DNA from: Actinostola sp. cb2023
Lineage: Eukaryota; Cnidaria; Anthozoa; Actiniaria; Actinostolidae
Length of the DNA: 64,000 nucleotides
Direction: 5' to 3'
NCBI GenBank assembly: GCA_033675265.1
Contig: JAUJYZ010000380.1
Coordinates: 62,001-126,000 of the forward strand
The translations under genes and the position numbers were made by a program. Of this stretch, positions 47,501-58,815 are shown one piece after another. Numbering within the stretch: position 1 is the stretch's first letter; each line of letters opens with the position of its first letter. The notes beneath the pieces were generated by a model. That model was not told the DNA's origin. It saw only the letters and a list, made by a program, of their open reading frames with translations, and did not search any database.

Positions 47501-49023
47501 AGCTTTGGCTCATCAGTCAGGTATCATGTCACCCAAGGCATTATCAACCATTGACACCTTGGTTGAAATGCAGCAAATACTTTACTCCCCTGATGAGAAG
47601 CGAACACCAGCCCTAATTCTCCGCTACTATAACCAGGCATGGTACCACTCCATTCTCCTTAAAACTGCCATCGATGCACCCAAGAAGCTGACCAGACGAA
47701 AAATGTTTGGTGTATACTACCATAATTTATCTGCTCATGCTGGTCTTATGCTGCGCCTCGTATCAGGTCAGGCTGCCAATGCAGAGGCACAAGAGAGAGT
47801 ATTTAACAGCATAAAGCGAATCACAAAGCAAACAAGCAACAACCATCCCAGACAGATAATCACTAATTTATTCATTCGCCTTCAAGCTGAGAAGGAAATG
47901 GGCTTGCAAGGTGATGATGTCAGCCAGCAGCAAGCTCATATAAGCAATCTTGCAAGATCCCTTCCACCCGCTACCAATACCCGCATACCCTTAAGTATAA
48001 TCAAGAAACACAGCAGAGAATGGCAGGCCCATCTCCAACAAATCAGTGATTATCTTAAAGAAGGAGAGGGTGTTTGGTGGAGCAAGACTGGTGACTTTGT
48101 GGAATTTCATGATGTAACTAAACATCCTCTTCCAGAAGATACAGGTCCACAGCTTCACCACTTTAGGTCAACCAATCTAGAAAAGGAAGCTATTCGCTTG
48201 GAAGATTGTTGGATTGAATGTCTCACCAACCAGACAGTTATACCAACTCACATAATCAGAATTGACCAAGCTGATGGCACAACAGTCAGACTGTACACCA
48301 ACTACTTCAATGACAAGGCATCTTTACCAACAGAGGACGACATTGACAATGACCAAATGGAAATTGAAACTCCCAACACAATCTCTCATCGGCATCACAA
48401 AGAACAATTAATAGAGGAGGAAGAACAATTAGAGGAGGAAGAAGAAATTATAGACATTTCCCCTACACACGATGACATTATTGACTTTGAAGACTATGAT
48501 ATCCCATTACATGAACTTGAACATCATGATCCTACTACTGACATTCCCAAGAACAATGAAAATGATTTTTCCCCAAGCCAATTAGCTATATCGAACAATA
48601 CCAGTAAATCAAACCATGAAGTACAAGAACAACAACAACAACAAACAGAGGAAGCTAATGCAAAGAATCAATTGCAAACTCACCTAGGTAAAGCACTTGC
48701 AGTTGTAGTGGGTCACACAGACGAGGTCCAAAGTCTAGATTCTAGACATTATCAACTAAAACAGATGAAAAAACAGAATCAGATGAAAAACAAGCACCTA
48801 GAGAATATGTATCGAGATTCTCTTGCAAACATCCAAGTCAGTCTTGAGTGAAAACACCACAGCAGAAAAAAAGCTAAAAGCATGGGAGAAAGATTATGTA
48901 CTAAACAATGATCTCAAAACACCATCATTGGAGGAAATGAAACTAGACAAGGAAGCTTCAGTATTTCTGAATAAGATTAAGTATGCCAATGCCCTTATAA
49001 AGGAATGGAAAATTCATTTTTAA
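44521..49023 (+). pseudogene. Large multi-exon mobile-type gene with SAP-like motif, family unclassified
   Basis: Exon 1 is 44521-45239 (start MVGTFLCPNTCGFAKVVAVE), exon 2 is 45573-46086 and exon 3 is 46357-49023; both GT-AG junctions keep frame. Exon 1 is helical and basic. Exon 2 begins RCYGGGQSLNAW and has a basic region RRRKRKGPGG. Exon 3 has VWLDNSTVANHGYLV, a Cys/His cluster (YFCSACGIHCDM...ELDHAMNC), a SAP-like motif (GLSKKELEEELASRG), KYEILPCEPLHDIGHHIEN, then a long helical part and an acidic, Gln-rich tail. Breaks: TGA at 45013-45015 with the frame continuing, and single-base frameshifts near 47025 and 48830. I remember similar uncharacterised multi-copy proteins from cnidarians and sponges. 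The EPLHDI region recalls large transposases of the CACTA/KDZ type, but no complete catalytic triad was identified, so no function is assigned. Confidence 0.65.
45316..45453. repeat. Inverted-repeat element with tRNA B-box-like core
   Basis: TATATATGAATGAATCCAAAT at the left and its complement at the right bracket a core that, on the minus strand, reads GTCGTGGGTTCAATTCCCG. GGTTCAATTCC is close to the RNA polymerase III B box (GGTTCGANTCC). No A box was found at the expected spacing. It lies in intron 1 of the SAP-like gene and may be a SINE fragment or a mobilised tRNA 3' half. Confidence 0.45.
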
Positions 49024-51406
49024 ACTCTTTCTCTATTTTCTAATTCAAATCAGTTCAGTCTGAGAGTTGAAAGAGTAATATCATAATTATTTATTACATG
49101 TAAGTACAAATTTATGTAATATAGCTTACATATACTTCATATCGACTGTAAATATATTCTAACTGTAATTCAATTCAAGGAAATCCTAATATCATTAATG
49201 TACAACTGTAAATATTAATATCAAGGAATTTTGGAAGTGATTCGAATCGAATCAAAACTGAATACCGTAAGTTCTGAGTGAACTCATTTCATACGAAATT
49301 AGAACACATTAATAAAGTTATTTAATTACCTAAAGTCCTCAATGATCTATCTTCTATAAAGGTTGAGCAAATACTATGTTTAAATGGCACTAGGAATGTG
49401 ATGGAAGACAGTTTTCGGGAGTCAAAAACTGCATCAATATAATGTACGTAATATAAACGAGCAGTCAGTTGTGTACTTACCTCAATTTCGAGCCCTCAAA
49501 TTACATGAAACGCTAAATAAAGCAATAAATCCATACGCTGAAATCCCCAACAATAGTTTGAAAATATCAAACAGCCGTTACAAATACTTGAAGTACTATC
49601 AATAAGAGTACGGAACGGTTAGTAAACAATCTTCGCGTTGATACTCGAAGACGCCATATTTAATTACATTCACAATGAGTTTGCGTCCGTTGTCAGGGTA
49701 ACCTAGTACCCAGATCTCCTTGAGCGAAACACTTCGCAGGGGTCAAATTTAACCCCAGAAGCCATGCCTTAATGGTGCTGAGTGTCAAAAGTACCATTCT
49801 TGATACTTCATCAATAATTTCATCGGAAGGAATGTACCCTTGTACTGTTTTAAGAATTATCGTCATTCCAAACAAATCAATAAGTTACTTATGAAACTTG
49901 TTTGTCTTTAATGTAAGAGTAAAGTACGAACATTTGACTGAAATAACATTTGAGTATATTTGATGTAATGAACTATCACATGAACTATAAGCTGACGACT
50001 GTTGTTTACAAATTCGAATTTTAAGCGCGCCATTAAGATTCTCAGTGGCAAAGTTCGCATATTTTCTTTCTCAAAACGCAAAGTTCGGAGTTTGTTTTTA
50101 TATGAGCTAAAAGGTAAATAATAACACTTTTCCTTACAAAACAATAATTAGAAAAGTGTTGAAAATGAACGAGCAGCATCGGAATGAAACATTGTGCGTG
50201 TTTTCGCGATGTGCATGTAATTGTAAACACGCATATGCTCACGCATTACTTGGCACTTCATAACATATGTAGTTCTTGAGATATAGAGTAAAATTGCTGC
50301 TAATGTACCTGCACTGGTACAATAGCAAATATTGAGAAGGAAATATGTATAAGAAGTCCGCGTTTGTGATACAAATTTGCGCCATTGCGTTGTTAGCAAT
50401 TACACGAGCGTGATGAACGGCATGCGAACACGTCAGCAATTTAGCGTTGCCATCTGACTTCACTTTGTTTTAACATTTGTCAATCATTCGTATCGAAATA
50501 ACACGAACATAAATATTGTTTTAAGACAACTTGGAACTTGTACATCGAATTGCAAGGCTACAAATCGATAATAATACACAATATTTAGCCATTAAAAAGC
50601 AAGCCAAAAGTGTTCACAATTACAAACATCTGTTCACAATTAGAACTACCAACGGACATGATAATAATAAAATATATTTAGGAAAGTTCAATAATAAATA
50701 CAACGAAACTTAATCACATGTTAGCTGAAGTGTAGAGCTAATTTATAGCAAAGGTTCAGGATAATCGTACCATATGTTTTTTGTTATTCAAGGTCTTATC
50801 TCTTTTACCCCAACTGGCTGGGTATGAACAACGCATAAGGAGAGGCTATCCTTGACCTTAATGAACAGAAGCCAACTTAAAAAATGTACTGTACTGGAAA
50901 AGAACAGAAAAGGTATATCCATACATGCCTCTGATGGAGTGCAACAAAAAAAGAAAATAGTGCAGTTATTTTTTTTCAAATAGTGAGGGAAAAAAGTCAT
51001 ATTGTGGGAGAGAGTGCGATTTTTAAAAACTTTTTCAATCCTCTCTAAATTGTTTATTGAAAGCTTTAGGGTAGTGAACAACTAATAACAATAATAAATA
51101 CAATAATTAAAGTCACTGGTGTACAGAGAACAATTGCACAGCAATCACAATTTTTTGGGTATTATATGTGAACTCATGTGTCGACGTCATGATCAGTAGT
51201 GTATCTGATATTGTCTTTTCATTTTTTAGCCTGGAGATCGCTTACTCTTCAAGAAGAATCAGCTGATGAGACAAGTACAGCAAGCCACAAATTCCCCAAC
51301 AAAGAAAAGCAAGCCCAAGCTTCGTTTCTTGGCGGAAAATCTTACTTTGACCATATTTTTAAACTTTCGCAATTTTTTTCATTCCGTCCAACATATGGAT
51401 GTACAT

Positions 51407-51414
<8 letters not shown>
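49024..51414. other. Intergenic region, no gene recognised
   Basis: AT-rich sequence following the SAP-like gene. Several AATAAA strings occur, one near 49310. Overlapping short frames on both strands at 49.9-50.5 kb and 50.8-51.1 kb lack motifs. No inverted repeats that would mark the end of a transposon around the SAP-like gene were found. Confidence 0.45.
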
Positions 51415-51456
<42 letters not shown>

Positions 51457-51556
51457 TCGAGGTCATGGAAGTACGGACCGAGCGCAGCGAGGTCCGTACA
51501 GAATGACCGAGAGCCAAATATTTTCCCGTCCGGCCCGACCTAACTCAGTCAATAAG
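51415..51556. repeat. Long near-perfect hairpin, H4
   Basis: CTTATTGACTGAG at 51415 pairs with CTCAGTCAATAAG ending 51556, and the stem continues through GGCCGGACGGGAAAATATTT and GGCTCG to ATGACC. The loop holds a second small hairpin (TACGGACC...GGTCCGTA) around CGAGCGCAGCGAGG. Lies upstream of the second recombinase copy. Confidence 0.9.
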
Positions 51557-52078
51557 CATTTTATCATATGACCCTTTCATATGAACCATTTTGGTACTAA
51601 AATCATTCACAGCCAAGGAAGTGAACACAAACAAATGCGCGATTACTCCTGATAAGAACCAATTTTTTTTTATACTTTTTTTTTCACTTTTCAAGTCGTC
51701 CACATTTAAAAAATAACTTTTGCAAAAAAAGTATAAAAAATTTCCTGACAACAATCGGGGCCGGGGCCGGATACGGCTTTGTACGGACCAGCTCCAAAAA
51801 TCCGTATCTGCCCAATCACGTGACTTTCTCCGAAGGTTTTATTAAGAGCGCGCGCACGGGGAAATACGGGTCATATGATAATGACAATGATGGCACAAAT
51901 AGCTGCTTATTTCTGTCTTTGATTTTGACTTCTTTTTTTTTTGATGAAGAGTTGCCATTGCAATCGATAAATGGGAAGAAACAGCAAAATGGGTCGAAGA
52001 AATAATTATAAATAAAATTATAAAAAAATACAACAATAAATTGAAAGTTCAATAACCATAGAAACTTTTTTCATTCAG

Positions 52079-53122
52079 AGTGGGCTTCTGAGAAGGGTTA
52101 CGAAAAGCAACTTCACGAGCTAAGTGCCAAAGAACTGGACGACAACCTCAAATTGTTTTACACAGAGGTGCGAAACAAAGAAGCGGGCGAATACTCAAGA
52201 AACATGTTAATTGGTTTAAGAAGTGGTCTTGAAAGATATCTCAACAGCCCTCCCCACAATAAAGGTATTCAAATCTCTGGGAATACTCTTTTCAAAAAGT
52301 CTAACATGATGCTTGAAGCAAAACTCAAGAACCTCAAACAGCAGGGAAAACAAAGCGTCCAACACAAACCTGCAATTGTGGACAAAGATCTCAGAAAGCT
52401 TAAGGCCAGCGCTGCTATCAGTCCATCCTTACCATCTACTCTGCTGATGAACGTGTGGTTCCATTATCACACTGTTTTGGTGCCGCCGTGGTCGTGAAGG
52501 GCAGAGAAACTTAACAAGATCCAGTTTTAAGTTCCTATCTGACGAAAATGGCCATGCGTACGCAACCATGAGTCACGACGAGGAAACAAAAATACACCCA
52601 GGTGGAATTCACGACACTGAAAGCTTTGAAAAGTATGGTAGAATGTACCAGACGGACGACCCAAACGATGGATAAAGGATAAAGCTAAACCCCAGATGTG
52701 ATGCTTTCTTTCAGAGAAATTTGTCAGGTCCCGCTGATGATGTGTGGTACGAAAATCGATGTCTCGGCGTAAACAAGCTGGGAAACATGATGATGAAAGA
52801 ATTAAGTGTTTCTGCCATGCTCTCGATAATCTACACAAATCATTGTGTCAGGGCAACAGCCATCACTTTGAGGTCAAATGCAGGGCTGTCTAATCGTCAC
52901 ATCATGGCCATTTCGGGTCACCGAAATGAGCAGTCCCTTGCAAGCTACAACTCCCGGCCATCATCCAACCAGCTACAACAGTGCAGTAATGTCATCGCTC
53001 AAGCACTAAATCCAAACACCCAAGTACAGTGGCTCACACGGTCTTATCAAGGCAGGAAAAGTGCAATTTCACAGCATGTTTTCAGGTTGCTCCATCGGTT
53101 CTGTCCACGTTTCATTCAGTAA
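52079..53122 (+). pseudogene. Second Crypton-type tyrosine recombinase copy, decayed
   Basis: Begins after an acceptor CAG-like site at 52077-52078 with W-A-S-E-K-G-Y, equivalent to the second exon of the copy at 34121. The core-binding part (NMLIGLRSGLERYLNSPP, FKKSNMMLEAKLKNLKQQG) is clear. The frame shifts near 52465 to read CRRGREGQRNL (catalytic Arg), a stop follows at about 52673 where a short block is missing, and the last frame has TNHCVRAT, ISGHRNEQ and ASYNSR (HxxR, H and Tyr). An equivalent of exon 1 was not found upstream. Inactive. It lies between hairpins H4 and H3, about 2.1 kb apart, similar in length to the other unit. Confidence 0.75.
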
Positions 53123-53451
53123 GAACGACGATCACCGATTGTAGACGTTGACAATAGCCAGTAAAGGAACAATTTACTCCACTTTTTCCCATTTGAGGCG
53201 ATTCTTTGTAATAAACCCTGCTTTATCGCTTGATTTTGAGAGTAAATGATGATTAAAATGGCTTATTTTCTTGTGTTCAAACACTCTCACACTCACAGAA
53301 TAAATTTTGCAAACTTGTCATTTATATCTCGCTCTCTGATTGGCTCATGTACTGTATGGAGAATATAGAGTTTCATGATAATAAAGATTCATGTTTTTCT
53401 CGCCTCTACGTTCTTCGTTTTGATAGTTAAAAAATATATATCATTTTATAA

Positions 53452-53561
53452 AAGAAATGAAGTACGTCTTCCGTGTTTGGACTGATCTGCTCTCGAATTC
53501 TCCCAAACGTACCTCGGTTTTCATGAGAGCATGAAAACACAGAAGACGTACTTCATTTCTT
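53452..53561. repeat. Long hairpin, H3, 3' of the second recombinase copy
   Basis: AAGAAATGAAGTACGTCTT and its complement close a 110-bp unit, directly after TTATAA as with H1 and H2. GTGTTT/AAACAC extends the stem. The outer tip (AAGAAATG) matches H1 and H2 but the rest of the stem sequence is unrelated to them. Confidence 0.8.
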
Positions 53562-56192
53562 AATTCTCTTCATGATTTCAGTGAGGAGTTTCTAGTGCCG
53601 AACGGTGTATATTCCCCAGGATGACGTTTTTTTGAAGGTCATCAAAAAGCTTTTCACAACAGGGTGGTGAAAGGATAATACGTGATCCGTGTGATTCAGC
53701 CTAAATTCAGTTCGTGATTCGGGAAAAGCCCAAAATTTGATCCGTGAAACTCTCTTTGCCTGTGACTCGTGATTTGCAAATTGTGAGAGCTGTGATTCGT
53801 GATTACCGAAGTTCAGATTCGTGAAACGTGACAGCATATCTGTACCGATGGGCAACCTTTGCAGATTAAAGATTTAGATTTAGACAGCACGTCCTTGGGT
53901 GCCAGAGTTGCCAGAGGGTTTTGTCTTGTGTTACTTACATTGTACTTAAGCTTTGTTAATAATTAGACAGTAGAGTCTTCAGTTAGCGAACATGCATGAC
54001 CTTTTGCTCTATCTGTAAATAAATCTATTGTGTTGAAACTCTGAGATGTCCTGGTATTTATCTAATGATTACCTATCTCATTCGGCTCATTGTTTATCTG
54101 TCAGATCATACATGTAATATAAACTACTCACAACATGCCACAACTCAAATTTCAGCTCGTGGTCAGCTTGTGTATTTACCGGTTCATGCTCGCTACGTAA
54201 GAATAATCAAAATCTTTTGAATCCTGTATGGAGTATCAACCAGCAAGTCCCTGTGTTCGAGTTTTAGTTTCTTCTTATTTAGTAGCCAATCAGGCGAAAA
54301 AAGTGCTCCAATACACAAGGAAAAATTCAACATACCAATTTCACCAGAACAGCACAAGCTTTTGGACAACTTTAAGAAGTATGTTTTGAGTTTTACCGGC
54401 CTAAAAGAAATATCAACAAGCACGGCTGAAATATTTTTCCTGATTGATACACACTCAATAAGCACTGCTATTGGAGAGAATGGGAATGACATCCTGAAAG
54501 TATTTTAAATATAATATTTCCTTATATTTTAAATATAATGACACAGAAGTTCCAAAGCAATTACATAGCCCTAGAAAGGCAGCATGCATCCATCCATTGC
54601 AGGAATGATAGGGGTGATTAATGAATTGAAAGATCAAATGGAGGAAAAGAAGTTTAGCAAAGGAGAAAGCGAAGACGATAATACGGAGTGGGGCAATGGA
54701 GTTGATAAAGAGATACAAAGGCCTGATAAGGAGAGTGCCAAGTTAACTCATCAGATAAAGAACTTTAGAGAATTGGCTTCCCCGTTGGTGTAAGTTTGTG
54801 TCATAACATGAATATTCCAAGCCTAAATATTCCAATGCTGCTAAAATCTTAAACCAAAATGGAATCAATGGCTCCGCAGCTAATGTGTGAATAATGTCGT
54901 CTTTGACGGATCCCACACACGGCAGTGATGGATATGGAAGTCTATAAAGTATGATTGTAGAGGATATGAAGTTAGGGGACTGTGCTCACGTTTTTGCAGT
55001 GGCCAAAAAAGAAAAAAACCTAGACGTTGTAGCTACATGAGTGCAAGTGAGTGAAGCTGGTCCCAAGCGTGCAGGTCAGAAACCAGGGCGAAAAAGGAAT
55101 CAACATCAGCTAGTACAAATAAATATCACAAGTTACAGCAAAAGAACAAGGGTTAACGACTTCTACGGAGCAAGTTTGCACCGGAGATAAGAGTACCGTA
55201 TTTACAAAGACCAGACTTCTGATGCCCTTAGAATCGCTGCAAAGCGTGGATTTGTTTACTACAATGTCCAAAAAACATGTGTCCTGAAGAGAGTGGAATC
55301 GGTCGGGCCCTCCGAGATAGTACACTCAACTGCAAAGACCTCACAAAGAACAACTCACAGTTTGGTCACTCTTTTACAAATTCATTTATTCATTCATTAT
55401 TGTACAGCCATTTCAAAAAAAATATTGCCAATACTGAGGGTTTCAGTATATCAATTATGAAAAATGACAATAAAACAACGTAAAAAGTGTTACTATTGCT
55501 TTTCTTTTCCTTCACAATGTAGTTTTGATTTAATCTTTCTGAGAATGAATCTGTTTTTCCCGATATTGAACACGGCAAACTGCGATGGGTAAAAATTTGA
55601 ATTTCAGCGCCGGTAACCCACCATGTTCCTTTCATAAAGCGTATGCAGTTTCGTACCTAAAATTATGCACTCTCTTTGGTATATAAACAAACCATCCAGC
55701 TAGTCGTGAAGAAGCGTCAGTCGAGAAGGCTTCACCTTGCATCGAGGTAAATGAGGTAAATGTGTCGATCATTTGTACATCTCTGTACTTTTATGGTAAA
55801 GGTAAGGTTTTGAAACCTATCTTGAGAGTAAACGTATTTCTTTATGATTGCAATGTATTTTTTTTTCACGTCAACATGACGTGAACATTTAAGATAAATT
55901 GTAAGTTCATCAAGAAGCAATGGCTCAGCAACATACGAAGAAAAAACGACTTCAATATTCTCTTTGAATATCGAACTTCCCCTCGGTGAAGAGAGTCGAT
56001 TGCAGATAATAAAAGAACACTTGCAAACTTGCAAGAAAAAGCTGGGATTGTCCAAGAAATCCTCCTCGCTCGACACAGAATGTTGACTTGATTGAAACAC
56101 TTCTTCTGGCCTTTGAGTACGACTACTTGAAGTCAAGCAACTCTATATCATCCACTGAATCACCTACATCATTCCGAATTTCGCCCCTTCGC
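53562..56192. other. Intergenic region with scattered short repeats
   Basis: Around 53680-53835 the string (G)TGATTCGTGA and variants recur, giving a decayed short-period repeat. An open stretch at about 54292-54508 (+), after a good acceptor tract ending TTTAG, reads SQSGEKSAPIHKEKFNIP and ends at a stop; it could be a last exon but matches nothing I know. Nothing else was recognised. Confidence 0.4.
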
Positions 56193-58050
56193 AGCAGAGA
56201 CCTGAATTGCCTGCCCACACCTGGTTCCTTCATTTCCCATTTCTTATTATGCTCTGTGCACTCCACCACTTTCTGCCTCTACTCCTAGTCAAGACCGACC
56301 TGCAAAGACACAAGACAAATCAAGTAATCGTTATGTGCCGAGGACGGAACAGGTAACAACCCCAGTGTCCCAAAATGATCAAATCATCCTATGTACCGAG
56401 GGATCTTTACAATCCCTAATGAGTTTTTTTGTCAAAAACAAAGGCAAATGCACATTCTGCCAATAACCATTCATTGCATCCTCTACCACATTTACCAGGC
56501 AGGGGCATTGTGCCACAATGACTGTGGAATGCCTTTGTCTGGATAAATTAAAATGGCTCACCTCGCCTATGATGGCTAAAGGCAGCATTGTAAAATACTA
56601 TGTCAACATGAGGTAAGAAGACAAATTTGTTATTGAATATATAATTAAAAAAACTGATCTAAATTTATTTCCTTCCTCCCTTCCTTCCATCTCTTTCCTT
56701 CCTTCCTTCTTTCTTTTTCTTAGACTCGTACATGGTTTTCTGCCAAGTGGCTTGACAGAAACACAGTATGCATCTGCATGTGAAGCTGCATGTATTGGTG
56801 CAGTTGGTGAAACAACATTTGATTCAGGTACATGTATATTGATTGACTTTTGATAGATGATTCCCTATTGTATTTTTACTTAACAACAAATACACCTATT
56901 CCAAATATCGTTGTCCGGGCCGAAAGCAACAAGCAAGAAGCTGACGACCGCAATTGACTTTGGGAATCTCCTAATTTATTTATTTATCCATGCTACTTGA
57001 GAAGTTATCCCTACGAGCATTGAATGGCAATCATTTGGAACTATTCGGCCATTTGAAAATGCTTGTTGTCAAAATGTCTACGGATGAATAAATGAATAAG
57101 GAGAAAGTCCCAATGCCCTTTGCGGTCGTCAGCTTGTTGCTTGTTGCTTTCGGCGGGGATTTTTGGAATAGGTGTATATACTGCTGCTCTAATACCACAT
57201 GATTGATTCCAAAATAGACAGCAATATAATAATAATAATAATAATATTTTTTTGAGTGGGTTTACAAATACAGCAAATACAACAATACTGGCTTCCAATT
57301 TGGCCCACTAGATACAATAACTACTGATTACAATAAATCAGTCTAAAGAAATGAACAGATAGTTACTGGGCTTATATACACATTATTTTGTAAGGGTTTT
57401 TGGTGGGCTTATAAAAATATATGGGTAGAGGGAGGGAGTTGGTTAGCAATATTATATATTGTCTATCACTGTCTATCACTAGTAATCTGAAAAAGCTTTA
57501 TTTTACCAGGCCCAGGTTGCACTAAAGGTGGTGGTTGATAGTGCTATTCCCTTTTCATGAAACTGGGGCCAGGATTTTACAGTACATCAAATATATTAGT
57601 ATGTTTTTATGTTTGATTCTTATAGTTATAGAAAAACTTGGCTATGCAATGAAGCATATCAGAGGAATGATGATGTATGTACAACTATTTTATTTATCTT
57701 TATTATGTGGATTTATGTCTTTCTGACTTCTTGGAACATGCATCAAATAAACTTTTCACTTTCCCAACAGTGTGTAATTACAGATGCTAGACACGACTCA
57801 AGTCGATCTGCTGGGCACACTACTGTGTGTGCAATTTCCCATACGCAAGGAATCTGTGCATTAAATGTGCCAATAACATCATTATATTAACTAAAATGTA
57901 TCTATATATATACTGAAAAACTTATTCAATCTTATTGTTTGTTTTATTAGGAATTAAAACGTGATTGGTTTTTCTATTTGGAGCTGCACTTCGCATGTGT
58001 CAGCATTATCAAAAGAAGTCCCAATGACCAGGGTGCTAGTAATGAACAGG
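56193..58050 (+). pseudogene. DDE transposase-like gene, fragmentary
   Basis: Exon-like segments on the plus strand join in frame. About 56193-56612 has CTFC, an in-frame TAA at 56464-56466, then KLKWLTSPMMAKGSIVKYYV with donor GTAAGA. Exon 56724-56827 reads RLVHGFLPSGLTETQYASAC and ends before GTACAT. Exon 57771 onward reads CVITDARHDSSRSAGHTT. A further segment at 57952-58050 ends NDQGASNEQ before GTAGGG. The D-A-R-x-D-S string resembles the first catalytic Asp region of a group of animal transposases; later catalytic residues were not found. A fold-back MITE (56893-57174) sits in one intron. A cysteine-rich frame at about 58800-58960 may belong to the 3' end. Confidence 0.5.
56893..57174. 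mobile_element. Fold-back MITE, CACCTATTCC ends, TA duplication
   Basis: The 282-bp unit starts CACCTATTCCAAA and ends with the complement, with TA outside both ends (56891-56892, 57175-57176). Arms of about 95 bp pair through GAAGCTGACGACCGCA-type sequence. Tips match 29786-30073 and 30125-32078, but the inner stem is different. Confidence 0.75.
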
Positions 58051-58675
58051 TAGGGAAATGAGCCAATGAGCCCTCATGTGTGATATGAGAGGGACTGGGG
58101 GAGAGTGCAGTTCAGATCAAAACTCGAGACAAAATGGCGGACGAAAGTTGTGGAGATGTGGTGACCAAAACTCACACAAAAGGCTTAATATCTTCGAGAA
58201 CAAGTAACAAGTATTGTACACATTTAACTATTTATTTCATTGAATATCAGTATGGCAATTGGGTCAGTAGAAATTGTGGAAAAATCGATCTGAAACTGAG
58301 AGCCATTTCTTACTCAGAGATTTCGATTTTTATGCTACGGCATTGAATAAAAGGTAATAGAAACAGTTGTTTATACAGATTGAAGCAACATATATGGATA
58401 AAATGAAGGAATATGTATTAGATTTGGAAGAAATAAAAGTTTTATGTTGATCTTTTTTGAACTTTTTGTAGCATAGTTAATTCAGAGCAACGGGTAGTTT
58501 ACGCGGAAAATGAAAGTACTAGACGCGTCAAAAAAGCGGGGAAAACATATTGTAGCAATTGTTTACGCATTTCAATTTCGACTAGTAATTTTCGTTGACC
58601 AGTTTTTAACGTAGTCATGTTTCCCGAAAGAAGAAAACGACCTCTTTCTCCTCTTAGTCCAAATTTGTTATATAT

Positions 58676-58815
58676 GTCAAGCGATCAGCAATTTTTATGT
58701 CTCCATAACAAACAACAAAAAAGATCACAATTGTCGGAGATGGCTGTCAAGCGATCAGCAATTTTTATGTCTCCATAACAAACAACAAAAAAGATCACAA
58801 TTGTCGGAGATGGCT
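58676..58815 (+). repeat. Exact tandem duplication of 70 bp
   Basis: GTCAAGCGATCAGCAATTTT...GGAGATGGCT occurs twice back to back (58676-58745 and 58746-58815) with no visible difference. 70 is not a multiple of three, so it would shift any coding frame across it. Recent duplication or an assembly artefact. Confidence 0.95.

Noticed and set aside
50788..51081. Minus-strand frame of 97 codons
   Set aside because: Phe-rich and low in complexity, no motif and no splice context.
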